A stretch of 64,000 nucleotides of DNA, taken from assembly GCA_019912385.1 (NCBI GenBank), contig JAIOIW010000030.1:1-64000 (forward strand), in the 5' to 3' direction. The position numbers and the translations under genes are program-made. The DNA is from Notoacmeibacter sp. (GTDB lineage Bacteria; Pseudomonadota; Alphaproteobacteria; Rhizobiales; Rhizobiaceae). Below are positions 46,101-55,749 of this stretch, piece by piece. The notes under the pieces were generated by a model that saw only the letters and a list, made by a program, of their open reading frames with translations, did not search any database and had not been told where the DNA came from. Every line of letters begins with the position of its first letter. Position 1 is the stretch's first letter.

Positions 46101-47273
46101 TTACCGGTCGCTGTTCCTGGCAAGCGCGCGCCGGGCGACTTCCGTCCAGAATTGTACCCCGAATGACAGGGCCTCGTCGTTGAAGTCGTAGTTCGGATTG
46201 TGCAGGTTACGGTTCCCGGACGCGGGACCGTTTCCCATCCAGACATAGGCGCCCGGCTTCTCCTGGAGCATGAACGAGAAATCCTCCGCCCCCATGCTCG
46301 CGGGCATGTCCTGGATGACGGCGTCAGCGCCGGCGACCGTTTCGGCCGCTGCGCGGGCAATGTCGGTTTCCAAAGACGTGTTGACGGTGGCGGGGTATCG
46401 CCGCTGGTAATCGAATTCGACAGATGCGCCAAACGTTTCCGCGACCAGTTTCGCGCGGTAACCCATCTCGGTTTCCAGCCGATCACGGACTTCCGGTGTC
46501 AGCGAACGTACCGTGCCCCTGATCAGGACGGTTTCCGGCAGAATGTTCCATGTGTCTCCGGCGCGTATCTGCGTCATGCTGATCACGGCGGCGTCGGCCG
46601 GGTTCAGGCTGCGACTGACGATCGCCTGCCACGCTGTCTGGATCTGGCCGGCGACGAGAATGGAGTCGATGCCCTGATGCGGCATGCCGGCATGGGCGCC
46701 TCGTCCCTTGATCCTGAGTTCGAAAGTGTCCTGGGCGGCCATCATCGGACCGCTTCTGATCGCGAATTGTCCGACCGGCAGACCGGGCCAGTTGTGCATG
46801 CCAAAGACACTGTCGACAGGAAAACGCCTGAACAGGCCGTCCTCCACCATGACGCGGGCGCCCCCCTCGTTTTCCTCCGCCGGCTGAAAGATGAAGACCA
46901 CGGTGCCGCGCGGGGGATTGGCAGCCATGTGGATGGCGGCTCCAAGCAGCATCGTGGTGTGACCGTCGTGTCCGCACGCGTGCATCTTGCCGGCTACCTT
47001 CGATGCATAGGCAAGACCGGTCGTCTCCTCGATATCCAAAGCATCCATGTCGGCGCGCAGACCGACGGATCGTCCTTCGCCGTTGCGCAGAATGCCGACG
47101 ACGCCGGTCCTCCCGATACCCTCATGCACCTCCAGTCCGGCTCCGCGCAGCTTCTCGGCTACAAAGGCCGCCGTGCGGTGCTCCTCGAATGCAGTCTCGG
47201 GATTGGCATGCAGATCGTGACGCCACTCGGTCAGGCGAGGCAGCATGTCGTTGATGGTTTCGTTGGTGCTCAT
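46101..47273 (-). CDS. M20-family amidohydrolase (hippurate hydrolase-like)
   Basis: The 390-residue zinc-dependent hydrolase has WRHDLHANPETAFEEHRTAA at residues 17-36, ADMDALDIEETTGLAYAS, HACGHDGHTTMLLGAAIHMA (metal ligands), and IFQPAEENEGGARVMVEDGL with the catalytic Glu. It cleaves amide bonds of N-acyl amino acids or similar compounds. It is the last gene of the ten-gene operon, with its start overlapping the CoxG-like stop. In this setting it may release an acid or amine from a heteroaromatic or amide substrate. Confidence 0.92.
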   Translation of the reverse strand: MSTNETINDMLPRLTEWRHDLHANPETAFEEHRTAAFVAEKLRGAGLEVHEGIGRTGVVGILRNGEGRSVGLRADMDALDIEETTGLAYASKVAGKMHACGHDGHTTMLLGAAIHMAANPPRGTVVFIFQPAEENEGGARVMVEDGLFRRFPVDSVFGMHNWPGLPVGQFAIRSGPMMAAQDTFELRIKGRGAHAGMPHQGIDSILVAGQIQTAWQAIVSRSLNPADAAVISMTQIRAGDTWNILPETVLIRGTVRSLTPEVRDRLETEMGYRAKLVAETFGASVEFDYQRRYPATVNTSLETDIARAAAETVAGADAVIQDMPASMGAEDFSFMLQEKPGAYVWMGNGPASGNRNLHNPNYDFNDEALSFGVQFWTEVARRALARNSDR

Positions 47274-47887
47274 CCGCCAGCTCCAATCAGGAAACTTGCC
47301 GCCACCCCAAGTGCCACTCCGACCAGCAACCAGGCAAACCGGTCGATCAGGGGAATATGGCTGCCAGTGGAGCGGCCCGGTGTTCCGCGCTGCTCGCCGG
47401 TTGCGGCGACGCCCGCGCTCTGGGCCTCGGGTCGGCCGGCAGTTCCGGTCACCACGCCCGAAAATGCCGAGAAGAAGTCGTCGGCGTTCTTTCTGGCGAC
47501 GCTCTGGATCAACCGACCGCCGACACTGGCAAGTTTCCCGCCGATGTCGACGTCGGCAACATAGCTGAGCCGCGTGCCTTCACCTTCCGGTGCCAGTCGG
47601 ATTCTCGCAGACCCCTTGGCAAATCCCGCCGGCCCGCCCTGCCCGCGCCCCGACAGGGTGTAACCATGCGGCGGATCGAGATCGCTCAATTCAACCTTGC
47701 CCTTGAAGGTGGCCGAGACCGGTCCGACGCGGGCAACCACCGACGCCGTGAATTCACTCTCCCCGGTGCGCAACATCTCCGTGCAGCCCGGGATGCTGCG
47801 GCGCAGGGCCTCTGGATCATTCAATCCGGACCACACCTTGTCGAGGGGTGCGGGGATCAGGTGTTCGCCAACAAATTCCATCGCCAT
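47270..47887 (-). CDS. CoxG-like SRPBCC protein with C-terminal membrane anchor
   Basis: The 205-residue protein starts at the ATG complementary to 47885-47887 behind AGGGAAG. Residues 1-145 are the CoxG/SRPBCC fold (LIPAPLDKVWSGLNDPEALR, CTEMLRTGESEFTASVVARV, SYVADVDIGGKLASVGGRLI). The end is a low-complexity linker and a hydrophobic helix (FAWLLVGVALGVAASFLIG), so it is probably membrane-bound. CoxG proteins help assemble or place molybdenum hydroxylases at the membrane. It lies in the operon with the three hydroxylase subunits. Confidence 0.9.
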   Translation of the reverse strand: MAMEFVGEHLIPAPLDKVWSGLNDPEALRRSIPGCTEMLRTGESEFTASVVARVGPVSATFKGKVELSDLDPPHGYTLSGRGQGGPAGFAKGSARIRLAPEGEGTRLSYVADVDIGGKLASVGGRLIQSVARKNADDFFSAFSGVVTGTAGRPEAQSAGVAATGEQRGTPGRSTGSHIPLIDRFAWLLVGVALGVAASFLIGAGG

Positions 47888-47903
47888 CTTCCCTGTTGCG
47901 CGG

Positions 47904-48785
47904 TCAACTGCCGTAAACCCTGAATATCGCCTGTGTTCCCTCCTCGCCGTACCCTTCCAAAGCCAGCTTTTCGTAGAGCCTCTTCGCGAGCGCCAGTGCC
48001 GGCAGGTCGAGATCCATGCGCTGCGCCTCCGAGATGGCGATGCAAAGGTCCTTGATGAAATGATGAACATAGAATCCGGGAGCATAGTCCTCGTCGAGCA
48101 TTTTTGGCCCGAGAGCGTTGAGCAGGAAGCTCGAAGCCGCCCCGGTGCCGATCGAAGTCAGGACGCGCTTCGCGTCGAGGCCCGACGCCTTGGCATAGGC
48201 GAGGCTTTCGCTCACCGCCAACATGGTCGCCGCTATGGCGATCTGGTTGCACATCTTGGTGTGCTGTCCCGCACCCGCAGGCCCCTGGTGGACGATGTTC
48301 TGTCCCATCAGCTCCAAAAGCGGCAGCGCCGCCTTGAAGGCGTTCTCGTCGCCGCCGACCATGATCGAAAGCCTGCCGTCTCTTGCGCCGATATCTCCGC
48401 CGGAAACCGGTGCGTCGAGCGTTGCGATGCCCTTCTCCGCAGCCTTGTCCGCAACAAACCTGGCAAGTGTCGGGCTTGACGTCGTCATGTCGATCAGGAT
48501 CGCGCCCGGCTTTGCCCGTTCCACGATGTTGTCCGCCCCGAGATAGATCTCCTCGACGTCGCTGGGGTAACCAACGATGGTGATCACGACATCGGAAGCG
48601 GCCGCGACCTCGCCGGCGGTGTCGTGCCAGATCGCGCCACGCCCGATCAATTCCCCGGCCTTCGCCTTTGTCCGATTATAGACATGCAGTTCGTGGCCGC
48701 CGTCGAGGATCTTGCCGGCCATGTGGCGGCCCATGATTCCCAAACCTATGAACCCGACCTTCTTCTTTTCACTCGTGACGTTCAC
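47904..48785 (-). CDS. NAD(P)-dependent beta-hydroxyacid dehydrogenase (HIBADH family)
   Basis: The 293-residue protein starts at a GTG complementary to 48783-48785, overlapping the hydroxylase stop by 17 bases. It has VGFIGLGIMGRHMAGKIL (NAD site), TSSPTLARFVADKA, LDAPVSGGDIGARDGRLSIM and GQHTKMCNQI with the catalytic Lys. Members include 3-hydroxyisobutyrate and tartronate semialdehyde reductases. The substrate is likely an intermediate of the operon's pathway. Confidence 0.92.
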   Translation of the reverse strand: MNVTSEKKKVGFIGLGIMGRHMAGKILDGGHELHVYNRTKAKAGELIGRGAIWHDTAGEVAAASDVVITIVGYPSDVEEIYLGADNIVERAKPGAILIDMTTSSPTLARFVADKAAEKGIATLDAPVSGGDIGARDGRLSIMVGGDENAFKAALPLLELMGQNIVHQGPAGAGQHTKMCNQIAIAATMLAVSESLAYAKASGLDAKRVLTSIGTGAASSFLLNALGPKMLDEDYAPGFYVHHFIKDLCIAISEAQRMDLDLPALALAKRLYEKLALEGYGEEGTQAIFRVYGS

Positions 48786-51171
48786 TTCGCTCTTTTCCTT
48801 CCTGTCGGCTTGCCGTCGGCGCGTTCTGCAACAGCGACCAGAGATATTGGGGGGACAGCGGTTGACGGTCGGCCACCACGCCGAATGGCGCCAGCGCATC
48901 GTTGACCGCGTTTGTCACCGCGCCGATCGCGCCCATCACCCCGCCTTCGGCCATCCCCTTGATGCCTGCGGGTGTTCGCCTGTTGGGGGTGTGATGGTGC
49001 AGGATCTCGAAATTCGGCAGTTCGCAGGCGGTCGCCACCAGGTAATCCGCAAGGGTAGCGGAGAGGTTCTGCCCGTTTTCGTCGTAAAGCACTTCCTCAA
49101 GGAGCGATCCGCTCAGACCCATGGCAATCGCGCCCTGTTGCTGTCCGCGCACCACGATGGGATTGATGACGGTACCGCAATCTTCCGAAACGACGTAGCG
49201 AATGATGCTCAGCTTGCCGGTGCGGACATCCACTTCAACCTCGCAGGCATGGGTGGAATTGGAATAGGTCATCGGCGGCGGGTCGTAGGTGAGCGAGAAG
49301 TCCAGCCCGGGCGAGGTGCCTTCCGGCAGGCGCGTCGGATCAAGATAGGCGATCTTTGCGATGTCCCCGAGCGAAAGGCCCGTCGCGCGCCATCGGCCGT
49401 CTATCTGCCGTTCCACCTGCCCGTCGAGAAGGCGCAATTCCTGCGCAGAATTGAGGTCGAGCCTGTGAGCGGCGATCTGCAGGACCTGTTCGCGCGCCTT
49501 CAAGGCACAAAGGTAGAGCGCGCCTCCGCCCGCCGTTCCACCACGCGCGCCGCGGCTTCCCATGCCGTACGGCGCCACATCCGTGTTTCCGGTCAGGATG
49601 GACACTTGCGACGGATCGACACCAAGACCCTCCGCCACGGTCTGGGACAGTGCTGTCTCATAGCCCTGTCCCGTTCCGCCAAGTCCCACCGAGGCATTGA
49701 CCACGCCGCTCGGTTCAACTCGCACCCAGGCGGCCTCATGTCCAGAGCCTGCAATGCCCGCGGATTTATAGAAGGCGGAACCGTATGTCGTCGACTCCAC
49801 GACGGTGCATATGCCGAGCCCGATATACCGGCCTTCGCCCCTCAAGTCGCGTTGCCGCCTTCGAAAGGCGTCGTAGTCGACCGCCTTGACCGCGCTTTCC
49901 AGCGTCTCGGCCGGCGTGATGTCCTCAAGCACCTCGCCGGTCGCCATACGGTAGGGAAAATCGCTCGCACGCAACATGTTCACGCGCCGCACGTCCAGCG
50001 GATCGAGATCAAGCTCGCGCGCGACGGCATCGAGCGTCCCGTCCATCACCCAACTGGTAATGGCCATCGGCGCGCGCATCGGTCCGTTCCCGCACTTGTT
50101 GGTCAGCGCGACCTTCATCTCGAACGCATAGTCCTCGATCCGGTAGGGGCCGGTGAGGATCATCGCCACGACGCGCGACATGTAGTTTGCCGGATAGAAG
50201 CAGTAGGCGCCGAAATCCTCCACTATTTCCAGTTCAAGTCCAAGAATCCGCCCGTCACGCGCGACGGAGGCGCGCGTACGACAGAGGTTCTCGCGCGCAT
50301 GGCTGGCCGCCATCAGGTTTTCGGCACGATCCTCGCGCCAGCGCACCGGCTGTCGCAGGTGACGTGCAAGCGCGGCGACGGTGAGTTCTTCGCGGTAAAG
50401 AGCGATCTTCTGGCCGAACCCTCCTCCGACATCCGGTGAAATCACGGTGACCTGGGTTTCCGCAATTCCCAGCCGCATGGCCAGCATGCTCCTTAACGGA
50501 TGCGGGACCTGGTTACCGGCATGGAAGGTCAGATGCGCGCGCCCCGGATCCCAGACCGCCGCGCAGCCTCGCGTCTCGATGGGAACATGCGTCTGCCGAT
50601 GCTGGGAGAACGAAGCCTCCACGACGGCATGGGCTTGCCTGCGCCTCCCATCGACATTTCCAGCCGCGAATTTCTGGTGCGAGACAAGATTTGTCGGCAG
50701 AGACTCGTCAACGAGCATTGCACCGGGGGCGAGCGCGCTGTCCAGGGAAACGATCGGCTGCAGCGGCTCGTAATCGATCTCCACGAGTTCCGCCGCGTCC
50801 TCCGCGACATAGCGATCGCACGCCACGACGACCGCAACCGGGTCGCCATGGAAGCGCACCTTGTCGGTCGGCAAGGTTGCGATTTCCGTCGGATGGAGTC
50901 CCTCGATCGGCGGTGCCAGCCTGAGCCTGTTCGTCCATTTTTCGAGATCTTGTCCGGTGAAGACGCCGGCCACCCCGGGTATCGCGCGCGCAGTATCGAC
51001 GGAAATGCCCAGGATCCGCGCGTGGGCATGCGGAGATCTCACGAAGCAGGCGTGGAGCGCGCCGGGCACGACGATGTCGTCGAGATATCGCCCCCGACCG
51101 CTGACGAGACGCTGATCCTCCTTTCGACCGAGCGGCTTGCCGATATAGTGGAACGGTCCGGTCTCGCTCAC
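48769..51171 (-). CDS. Molybdenum hydroxylase large subunit (xanthine dehydrogenase family)
   Basis: The 800-residue subunit starts at a GTG complementary to 51169-51171, with GGGAGG upstream, and overlaps the small subunit by 4 bases. It has the molybdopterin-binding blocks IETRGCAAVWDPGRAHLTFH, VGGGFGQKIALYREELTVAA, and near the end TPAGIKGMAEGGVMGAIGAV with the conserved Glu. The position that is AYRCSFR in CO dehydrogenases and AYRGAGR in form-II-type enzymes reads GNGPMRAPMA, so it is not a CO dehydrogenase. It probably hydroxylates a heteroaromatic or aldehyde substrate. Confidence 0.93.
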   Translation of the reverse strand: MSETGPFHYIGKPLGRKEDQRLVSGRGRYLDDIVVPGALHACFVRSPHAHARILGISVDTARAIPGVAGVFTGQDLEKWTNRLRLAPPIEGLHPTEIATLPTDKVRFHGDPVAVVVACDRYVAEDAAELVEIDYEPLQPIVSLDSALAPGAMLVDESLPTNLVSHQKFAAGNVDGRRRQAHAVVEASFSQHRQTHVPIETRGCAAVWDPGRAHLTFHAGNQVPHPLRSMLAMRLGIAETQVTVISPDVGGGFGQKIALYREELTVAALARHLRQPVRWREDRAENLMAASHARENLCRTRASVARDGRILGLELEIVEDFGAYCFYPANYMSRVVAMILTGPYRIEDYAFEMKVALTNKCGNGPMRAPMAITSWVMDGTLDAVARELDLDPLDVRRVNMLRASDFPYRMATGEVLEDITPAETLESAVKAVDYDAFRRRQRDLRGEGRYIGLGICTVVESTTYGSAFYKSAGIAGSGHEAAWVRVEPSGVVNASVGLGGTGQGYETALSQTVAEGLGVDPSQVSILTGNTDVAPYGMGSRGARGGTAGGGALYLCALKAREQVLQIAAHRLDLNSAQELRLLDGQVERQIDGRWRATGLSLGDIAKIAYLDPTRLPEGTSPGLDFSLTYDPPPMTYSNSTHACEVEVDVRTGKLSIIRYVVSEDCGTVINPIVVRGQQQGAIAMGLSGSLLEEVLYDENGQNLSATLADYLVATACELPNFEILHHHTPNRRTPAGIKGMAEGGVMGAIGAVTNAVNDALAPFGVVADRQPLSPQYLWSLLQNAPTASRQEGKERSERHE

Positions 51172-51650
51172 AGCCGCGCCTCCCTCATGGTTGCAGCTGC
51201 CTTGAGCACGGCGGCGACGATGTTCTGGTATCCGGTGCATCGGCAGAGATTGCCTGAAAGCACATCCCGCACCTCCTCCTCGGTCGGATCAGGCACGTCG
51301 CGCAGGAATGCCTCGAACGTCATCACTATGCCCGGCGTGCAGAACCCGCACTGCAGCCCGTGCTCTTCGTGCAGCGCTCGTTGCAGCGGGCTCAACTGTG
51401 CCTCTCCGACCGCTTCGATCGTCGTTATCTCGTGCCCCTCCATCTGGACGGCGTAGGTCAGGCACGCCCTCGCGGGCTTGTCGTCGATCAGCACGGTACA
51501 GGCGCCGCATACGCCATGTTCGCAACCCACATGGGTTCCTGTGAGGTTGAAGTCTTCCCGCAGAACGTCGCACAGCAAGCGACGCGGCTCCGCAACGGTC
51601 TCCCGCGTCTGGCCGTTGACCGTCAGCGAAATCATCCGCGCCTCGCTCAC
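51168..51650 (-). CDS. Molybdenum hydroxylase small subunit, 2Fe-2S
   Basis: The 160-residue protein has two [2Fe-2S] clusters: the plant-type site CEHGVCGACTVLIDDKPARA (residues about 43-62) and the C-terminal site LQCGFCTPGIVM with NLCRCTGYQNI. It transfers electrons from the molybdenum centre to FAD. It overlaps both the large and medium subunit genes by 4 bases, a conserved order (M, S, L). Confidence 0.96.
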   Translation of the reverse strand: MSEARMISLTVNGQTRETVAEPRRLLCDVLREDFNLTGTHVGCEHGVCGACTVLIDDKPARACLTYAVQMEGHEITTIEAVGEAQLSPLQRALHEEHGLQCGFCTPGIVMTFEAFLRDVPDPTEEEVRDVLSGNLCRCTGYQNIVAAVLKAAATMREARL

Positions 51651-52525
51651 GATGCCACCCCCCGCGTCCGTTCCAGCGCTTCGTGCAGCGCTTGTCGTGC
51701 AAGTTCAGCCGCCAGCTTTCTGCGGTATTCCGCCGGGATCGTCGCACCGTCGTCCGGATTGATCCTGTCGGCGACGAAGGCGGCCATGTCGGAGACCCGG
51801 GATTCTGTCGGAATCTCGCCCTTGATCGCCGCACCGGAAAGATCGATGCGCAGCGGCACGGAATCGACGCCGCCGACCGCAATGTCGACAGTCGCAAACC
51901 GGCCGTCTCCATCGAGGGAGAGCGTGGTGGCGACCGCGACAATGGCGAAGTCGCCGCGCCGGCGGCTGAAGAGCCGGAAGCCCCATCCGGTAGTGGCAGC
52001 GAGCACCGGGAACCTCACTGCGGTCAGCATTTCGCCATGCCTCAGATCCACGGTCATGACCGCCTGGAAGAATTCGGATGCGGAAACCTCCCTTGTCCCG
52101 GCCATTCCGCTCACGATGATTTCTGCATTGCATAGCGTTGCGATGAGCGGGATCTGAGCCGCCGGATCGGCGTGTACCAGGCTGCCGCCGATCGTGCCGC
52201 GCTGGCGTATCGGATAGTGGCCGATCGTTGCCGCGGCGGCCGCCAGAAGCGGATGCGCCCGGCGGACCTCGGGCGCGGTGGCAATCCGGATGTGCCGCGT
52301 CATTGCGCCGATTTCCAGCACTTCGCCGGAGGCGCGAAGGAAGTCCAATTCCACCAGATCGTTGAGATCAACGAGATGTTCGGGGCGCGCCAGCCTCATG
52401 TTCAGCATCGGACCGAGGCTTTGGCCGCCGGCGATCGGCTTGGCGGACGCGCCATAACGCGCCAGAAGGCCGATCGCGGCCTCCACGGTTTGCGGCCGAT
52501 GGTAGTTGAAGGATGCCGGCTTCAT
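51647..52525 (-). CDS. Molybdenum hydroxylase medium subunit, FAD-binding
   Basis: The 292-residue protein has the FAD motifs AKPIAGGQSLGPMLNMRLAR (residues 28-47), TIGHYPIRQRGTIGGSLVHA (about 101-120) and LRHGEMLTAVRFPV. It accepts electrons from the small subunit and passes them to an unknown acceptor. The start overlaps nothing upstream; the ABC transporter ATPase stop is 4 bases away, indicating one long transcript. Confidence 0.95.
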   Translation of the reverse strand: MKPASFNYHRPQTVEAAIGLLARYGASAKPIAGGQSLGPMLNMRLARPEHLVDLNDLVELDFLRASGEVLEIGAMTRHIRIATAPEVRRAHPLLAAAAATIGHYPIRQRGTIGGSLVHADPAAQIPLIATLCNAEIIVSGMAGTREVSASEFFQAVMTVDLRHGEMLTAVRFPVLAATTGWGFRLFSRRRGDFAIVAVATTLSLDGDGRFATVDIAVGGVDSVPLRIDLSGAAIKGEIPTESRVSDMAAFVADRINPDDGATIPAEYRRKLAAELARQALHEALERTRGVAS

Positions 52526-52529
52526 TACC

Positions 52530-53627
52530 CTACCCGATCAGGCTGGTCTCGGTCTCGGCATCAAAAACGTGCAGCCGGCCGGAGTTGGCGGACAGCCTGA
52601 TCTTGTCGCCGTAGTCGTGACGAAGGTCCTTGTTGACGCGGAAGAACAGTTCCTCGCCTTCAACCCGGAGGCCCAGGAACTGGTCCGAGCCGACAGGCAA
52701 AACGGACGTCACAGTCCCCGCGATCATTTCGCCTTTTGCGGGCTCGGAGCGCTCGTCGACATCCTCGGCCCGGATTCCCAGCTTGACCCGGCGCCCACCG
52801 AACGATCTCAGCGACTGCCCTCGGTCGGAGCCAACCTCCAGGCGCAGGTCGCCGCGTGCAAAGTGGACTGTCTCGCCGTCGACGGCCAGTTCGCCTTCCA
52901 GGTAGTTGATCGGCGGATTGCCCAGGAAAGAGGCGACGAACATGTTTGCCGGGTGTTCGTAGATCTCGTCCGGCGTACCGATCTGCTGGACCACGCCGTC
53001 GCGCATCACCACGATCCGGTCAGCAAGGGTCAGGGCTTCCGCCTGGTCGTGTGTGACGTAGACGAATGTCGTCTGCATCGAGCGGTGCAGTTCCTTGATC
53101 TCGGCGCGCATCGAGATCCGGAGCGCGGCATCAAGGTTCGACAGTGGTTCGTCCATCAGGAAGACCGCGGGCTGGCGCACCATCGCGCGTCCGAGCGCAA
53201 CACGCTGACGCTGGCCGCCCGAGAGCTGGCTTGGCTTCCTCTCAAGCAGGTGGGTGATTTCCAGTCGCTGCGCAGCGTCTTTCACGCGCCGGTCGATCTC
53301 TTCCTTGGGGTGCTTGCGCATCACAAGTCCGAAAGCGATGTTTTCGTACACTGTCTTGTGCGGGTAGAGCGCGTAGCTCTGGAACACCATGGCAACGTCA
53401 CGATGATGCGGCGGTGTGAAGTTCACGCGCTCTTCGTCGAAATACAGGTCGCCGTCGGTGATTTCCTCCAGGCCGGCGATCATGTTGAGGGTCGTGGACT
53501 TGCCGCAGCCCGACGGGCCGAGCAGAACAACGAACTCCCGGTCCTTGATTTCGAGATTGAGTTTTTCCAGTGCGACGAAACCGTTCGGGTAGCGCTTCGT
53601 TGCGTTTTCGAAAAGGATGCGGGCCAC
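52530..53627 (-). CDS. ABC transporter ATPase, carbohydrate-type (MalK/UgpC-like)
   Basis: The 365-residue ATPase has Walker A LLGPSGCGKSTTLNMIAGLE, Q-loop VFQSYALYPHKTVYENIAFG, signature [16 protein letters not shown] and Walker B VFLMDEPLSNLDAALR. A C-terminal regulatory (TOBE-like) domain is present. It pairs with the two permeases and the Tat-type binding protein upstream. Carbohydrate-type ABC systems with this ATPase also import polyols and glycerol phosphates, so the solute is uncertain. Confidence 0.96.
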   Translation of the reverse strand: MARILFENATKRYPNGFVALEKLNLEIKDREFVVLLGPSGCGKSTTLNMIAGLEEITDGDLYFDEERVNFTPPHHRDVAMVFQSYALYPHKTVYENIAFGLVMRKHPKEEIDRRVKDAAQRLEITHLLERKPSQLSGGQRQRVALGRAMVRQPAVFLMDEPLSNLDAALRISMRAEIKELHRSMQTTFVYVTHDQAEALTLADRIVVMRDGVVQQIGTPDEIYEHPANMFVASFLGNPPINYLEGELAVDGETVHFARGDLRLEVGSDRGQSLRSFGGRRVKLGIRAEDVDERSEPAKGEMIAGTVTSVLPVGSDQFLGLRVEGEELFFRVNKDLRHDYGDKIRLSANSGRLHVFDAETETSLIG

Positions 53628-53641
53628 GCGCGGACTCCCTG

Positions 53642-54622
53642 TTAACCCTTGACCGCGCCGGCCGTCAGGCCGGAGACGATGTAACGTTCAAAGACAATTG
53701 CGATGATCACCGGCGGCACGATTGCGAGCAGTCCGGCTGCGTTGATGAATGAGAAGCTGATCGTGAAGTCGGATGTGAACGACGCCAGCACGATCGGCAG
53801 CGTCTGCGACTGTGCCGTCTGCGTGAACATCAGCGCCAGGAGAAACTCGTTCCAGCTTGTCAGGAAGGCAAACAGGATCACAGCGACCAGCGAGGGAAGT
53901 GAAAGTGGCAGGAACACCTTGGTCAGAGTCTGCAGGCGCGAGCAGCCATCGACGCGTGCCGCCTTGTCCAGTTCGTCCGGAAGACCCTCGAAATACTGGA
54001 TCAGGATGAACACCGTGAACGGCACCGTGATCGCCAGATAGGTGATGACGAGCGACATGATGTTATCGAGCAGACCAAGGTTCTTGATGACGAGGAAGAA
54101 TGGCACCACGAGCGCGATGTCCGGAATGACGCGCGTCATCAGGATAAAATAGACGGAGCCGCTGCGTCCCCAGAACCGGATCTTCGCCATCGCATAGGCC
54201 GCCGGTATTCCCACCAGCAGGTTGAAGATGACGACCAGCGTTGCCACGGCAAGACTGTTGCGCATCGCCGGCAACAGATTGCGTGCCGTCGATGGAATGT
54301 AGTTGCCGGAGGATGGGTCCTGCGTGCTGCGGGTTTCGTAGGTGACCGTCTCATCCGCGCTCGCGCTGAAGATCGCCTGGAAGTTCTTCAGGGTCGGTTG
54401 TTCGGGAATCCAGTGCGGGGGAACCGAAACAATCTCGGCCTCCGTCTGGAATGACGACGAGACAAGCCAGGTGACCGGTGCAAGCACCACCAGCAGGACG
54501 GCCAGCGAGCCGAACAGGATGACGCCGCGGTGGAGCCATCCAAGGATTTTCGCCTGCCGCTCGTAATTGATGCTGCGCGCCCGGACAGGCTTCACGACAG
54601 AGGGTTCTTGACTGCTTTGCAT
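53642..54622 (-). CDS. ABC transporter permease, MalG-like
   Basis: The 326-residue protein has six membrane helices, an N-terminal cytoplasmic tail and the EAA-like loop LPDELDKAARVDGCSRLQTL. It starts at the ATG complementary to 54620-54622, with AGGAGC upstream. A large periplasmic segment (residues 60-130) precedes helix 2. It forms the heteromeric channel with the next gene. The gap to the downstream ATPase is 14 bases. Confidence 0.94.
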   Translation of the reverse strand: MQSSQEPSVVKPVRARSINYERQAKILGWLHRGVILFGSLAVLLVVLAPVTWLVSSSFQTEAEIVSVPPHWIPEQPTLKNFQAIFSASADETVTYETRSTQDPSSGNYIPSTARNLLPAMRNSLAVATLVVIFNLLVGIPAAYAMAKIRFWGRSGSVYFILMTRVIPDIALVVPFFLVIKNLGLLDNIMSLVITYLAITVPFTVFILIQYFEGLPDELDKAARVDGCSRLQTLTKVFLPLSLPSLVAVILFAFLTSWNEFLLALMFTQTAQSQTLPIVLASFTSDFTISFSFINAAGLLAIVPPVIIAIVFERYIVSGLTAGAVKG

Positions 54623-54623
54623 G

Positions 54624-55544
54624 TCAGACGCTCCTGCCGAGAGTCCGGATGATGAAATAGGCGAGCGCAAAGGTGACCAGCGCCAGCAGGTAGGACATCG
54701 CCGCCCCTGATCCGAATGAAAGATTGCGGAATGTCTCGACGTAGATCTCCCAGGAAAGCACATGCGATGCCGTGCCCGGACCGCCCTCGGTGAGGATGAA
54801 GAACAGGTCGAAGTGACGGATGGCCATCATGGTCTCGTAGATGATCACCAGCATGAATCCGGTCCGCATCGAAGGCAGCGTGATATGGAAGAAACGCTGC
54901 ATGAGTGGAGCGCCGTCCACCCGGGCAGCCTGGTAGAGGTCCTGCGGAATGGACTTCAGCGACACCAGGAGAAGAATTGTGGCAAGCGGCACCTCTTTCC
55001 ACACGAAGGCATTGGCGATCAAAGGCAACGTCTTCTTCTGGTCGCCAAGCCAGACCATGTATTTGTCGATGAAATCGAGCTGGTACAGCAAGCCGTTGAG
55101 CGCGCCGTAACCGGAATCGTAGATCCATTTCCACATCAATGCGTCGGCTACATAAGGTATGGCCCAAGGGATCAGCAGAACCGTGCTGACCAGGCGCCGC
55201 CCCCGGAATGTCTCGTTCAACAGGAGCGCCACCAGGAGGGCCAGTACGGTGATCGCAGTGACAGACATCAACGTGAAGCTGACGGTGCGCAGCACGGCGG
55301 TCCAGAACAGCTCGTCGCGAAAAAGATCGAGATAGTTGTCGAACCAGACGAATGGCGTGCGGTTCGGGCGCGTGAGCTTGATGCTGAAGAAACTGAGATA
55401 GAACGAGTATGCGATCGGAAAGACCGCCACCAGGCCTAGTACCGACATCACCGGTGCAATGAACAGCAGCGCCGTGCGTTCTTCGTAGTTGAAGTGCCGG
55501 CGCAAGCTTACGGCCATACTGCTGCCTGCCGGTTTCGATCTCAT
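54624..55544 (-). CDS. ABC transporter permease, MalF/UgpA-like
   Basis: The 306-residue protein has six membrane helices and the EAA-like loop SIPQDLYQAARVDGAPLMQR, which contacts the ATPase. The N-terminus (MRSKPAGSSMAVSLRRHF) is cytoplasmic and basic. It lies 1 base before the second permease. The 205-base gap to the binding-protein gene contains GC-rich hairpins that may give the binding protein a more stable mRNA. Confidence 0.94.
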   Translation of the reverse strand: MRSKPAGSSMAVSLRRHFNYEERTALLFIAPVMSVLGLVAVFPIAYSFYLSFFSIKLTRPNRTPFVWFDNYLDLFRDELFWTAVLRTVSFTLMSVTAITVLALLVALLLNETFRGRRLVSTVLLIPWAIPYVADALMWKWIYDSGYGALNGLLYQLDFIDKYMVWLGDQKKTLPLIANAFVWKEVPLATILLLVSLKSIPQDLYQAARVDGAPLMQRFFHITLPSMRTGFMLVIIYETMMAIRHFDLFFILTEGGPGTASHVLSWEIYVETFRNLSFGSGAAMSYLLALVTFALAYFIIRTLGRSV

Positions 55545-55749
55545 CTTGCCGGAACTCCCTTCGCTTCCTCACTGAATGCCTGCCGCGCGCTGCGCGACAG
55601 GCGGCGTCATGCCGCAACCGGATGCCGGCTTTGTTCGGCAGGAACGGAAGCGCGCTACGCGACCACCTCGCACGTGCGGACTTGCGGATCGCGCTTCAAC
55701 TGAAATCGGGCGCCCGAGCAGGAACGGGATCGTAGCGCCTGTTCTTTTT

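Noticed and set aside
48769-51171. Aerobic CO dehydrogenase (coxL)
   Set aside because: The diagnostic active-site motif is missing, so only membership of the wider xanthine dehydrogenase family is supported.
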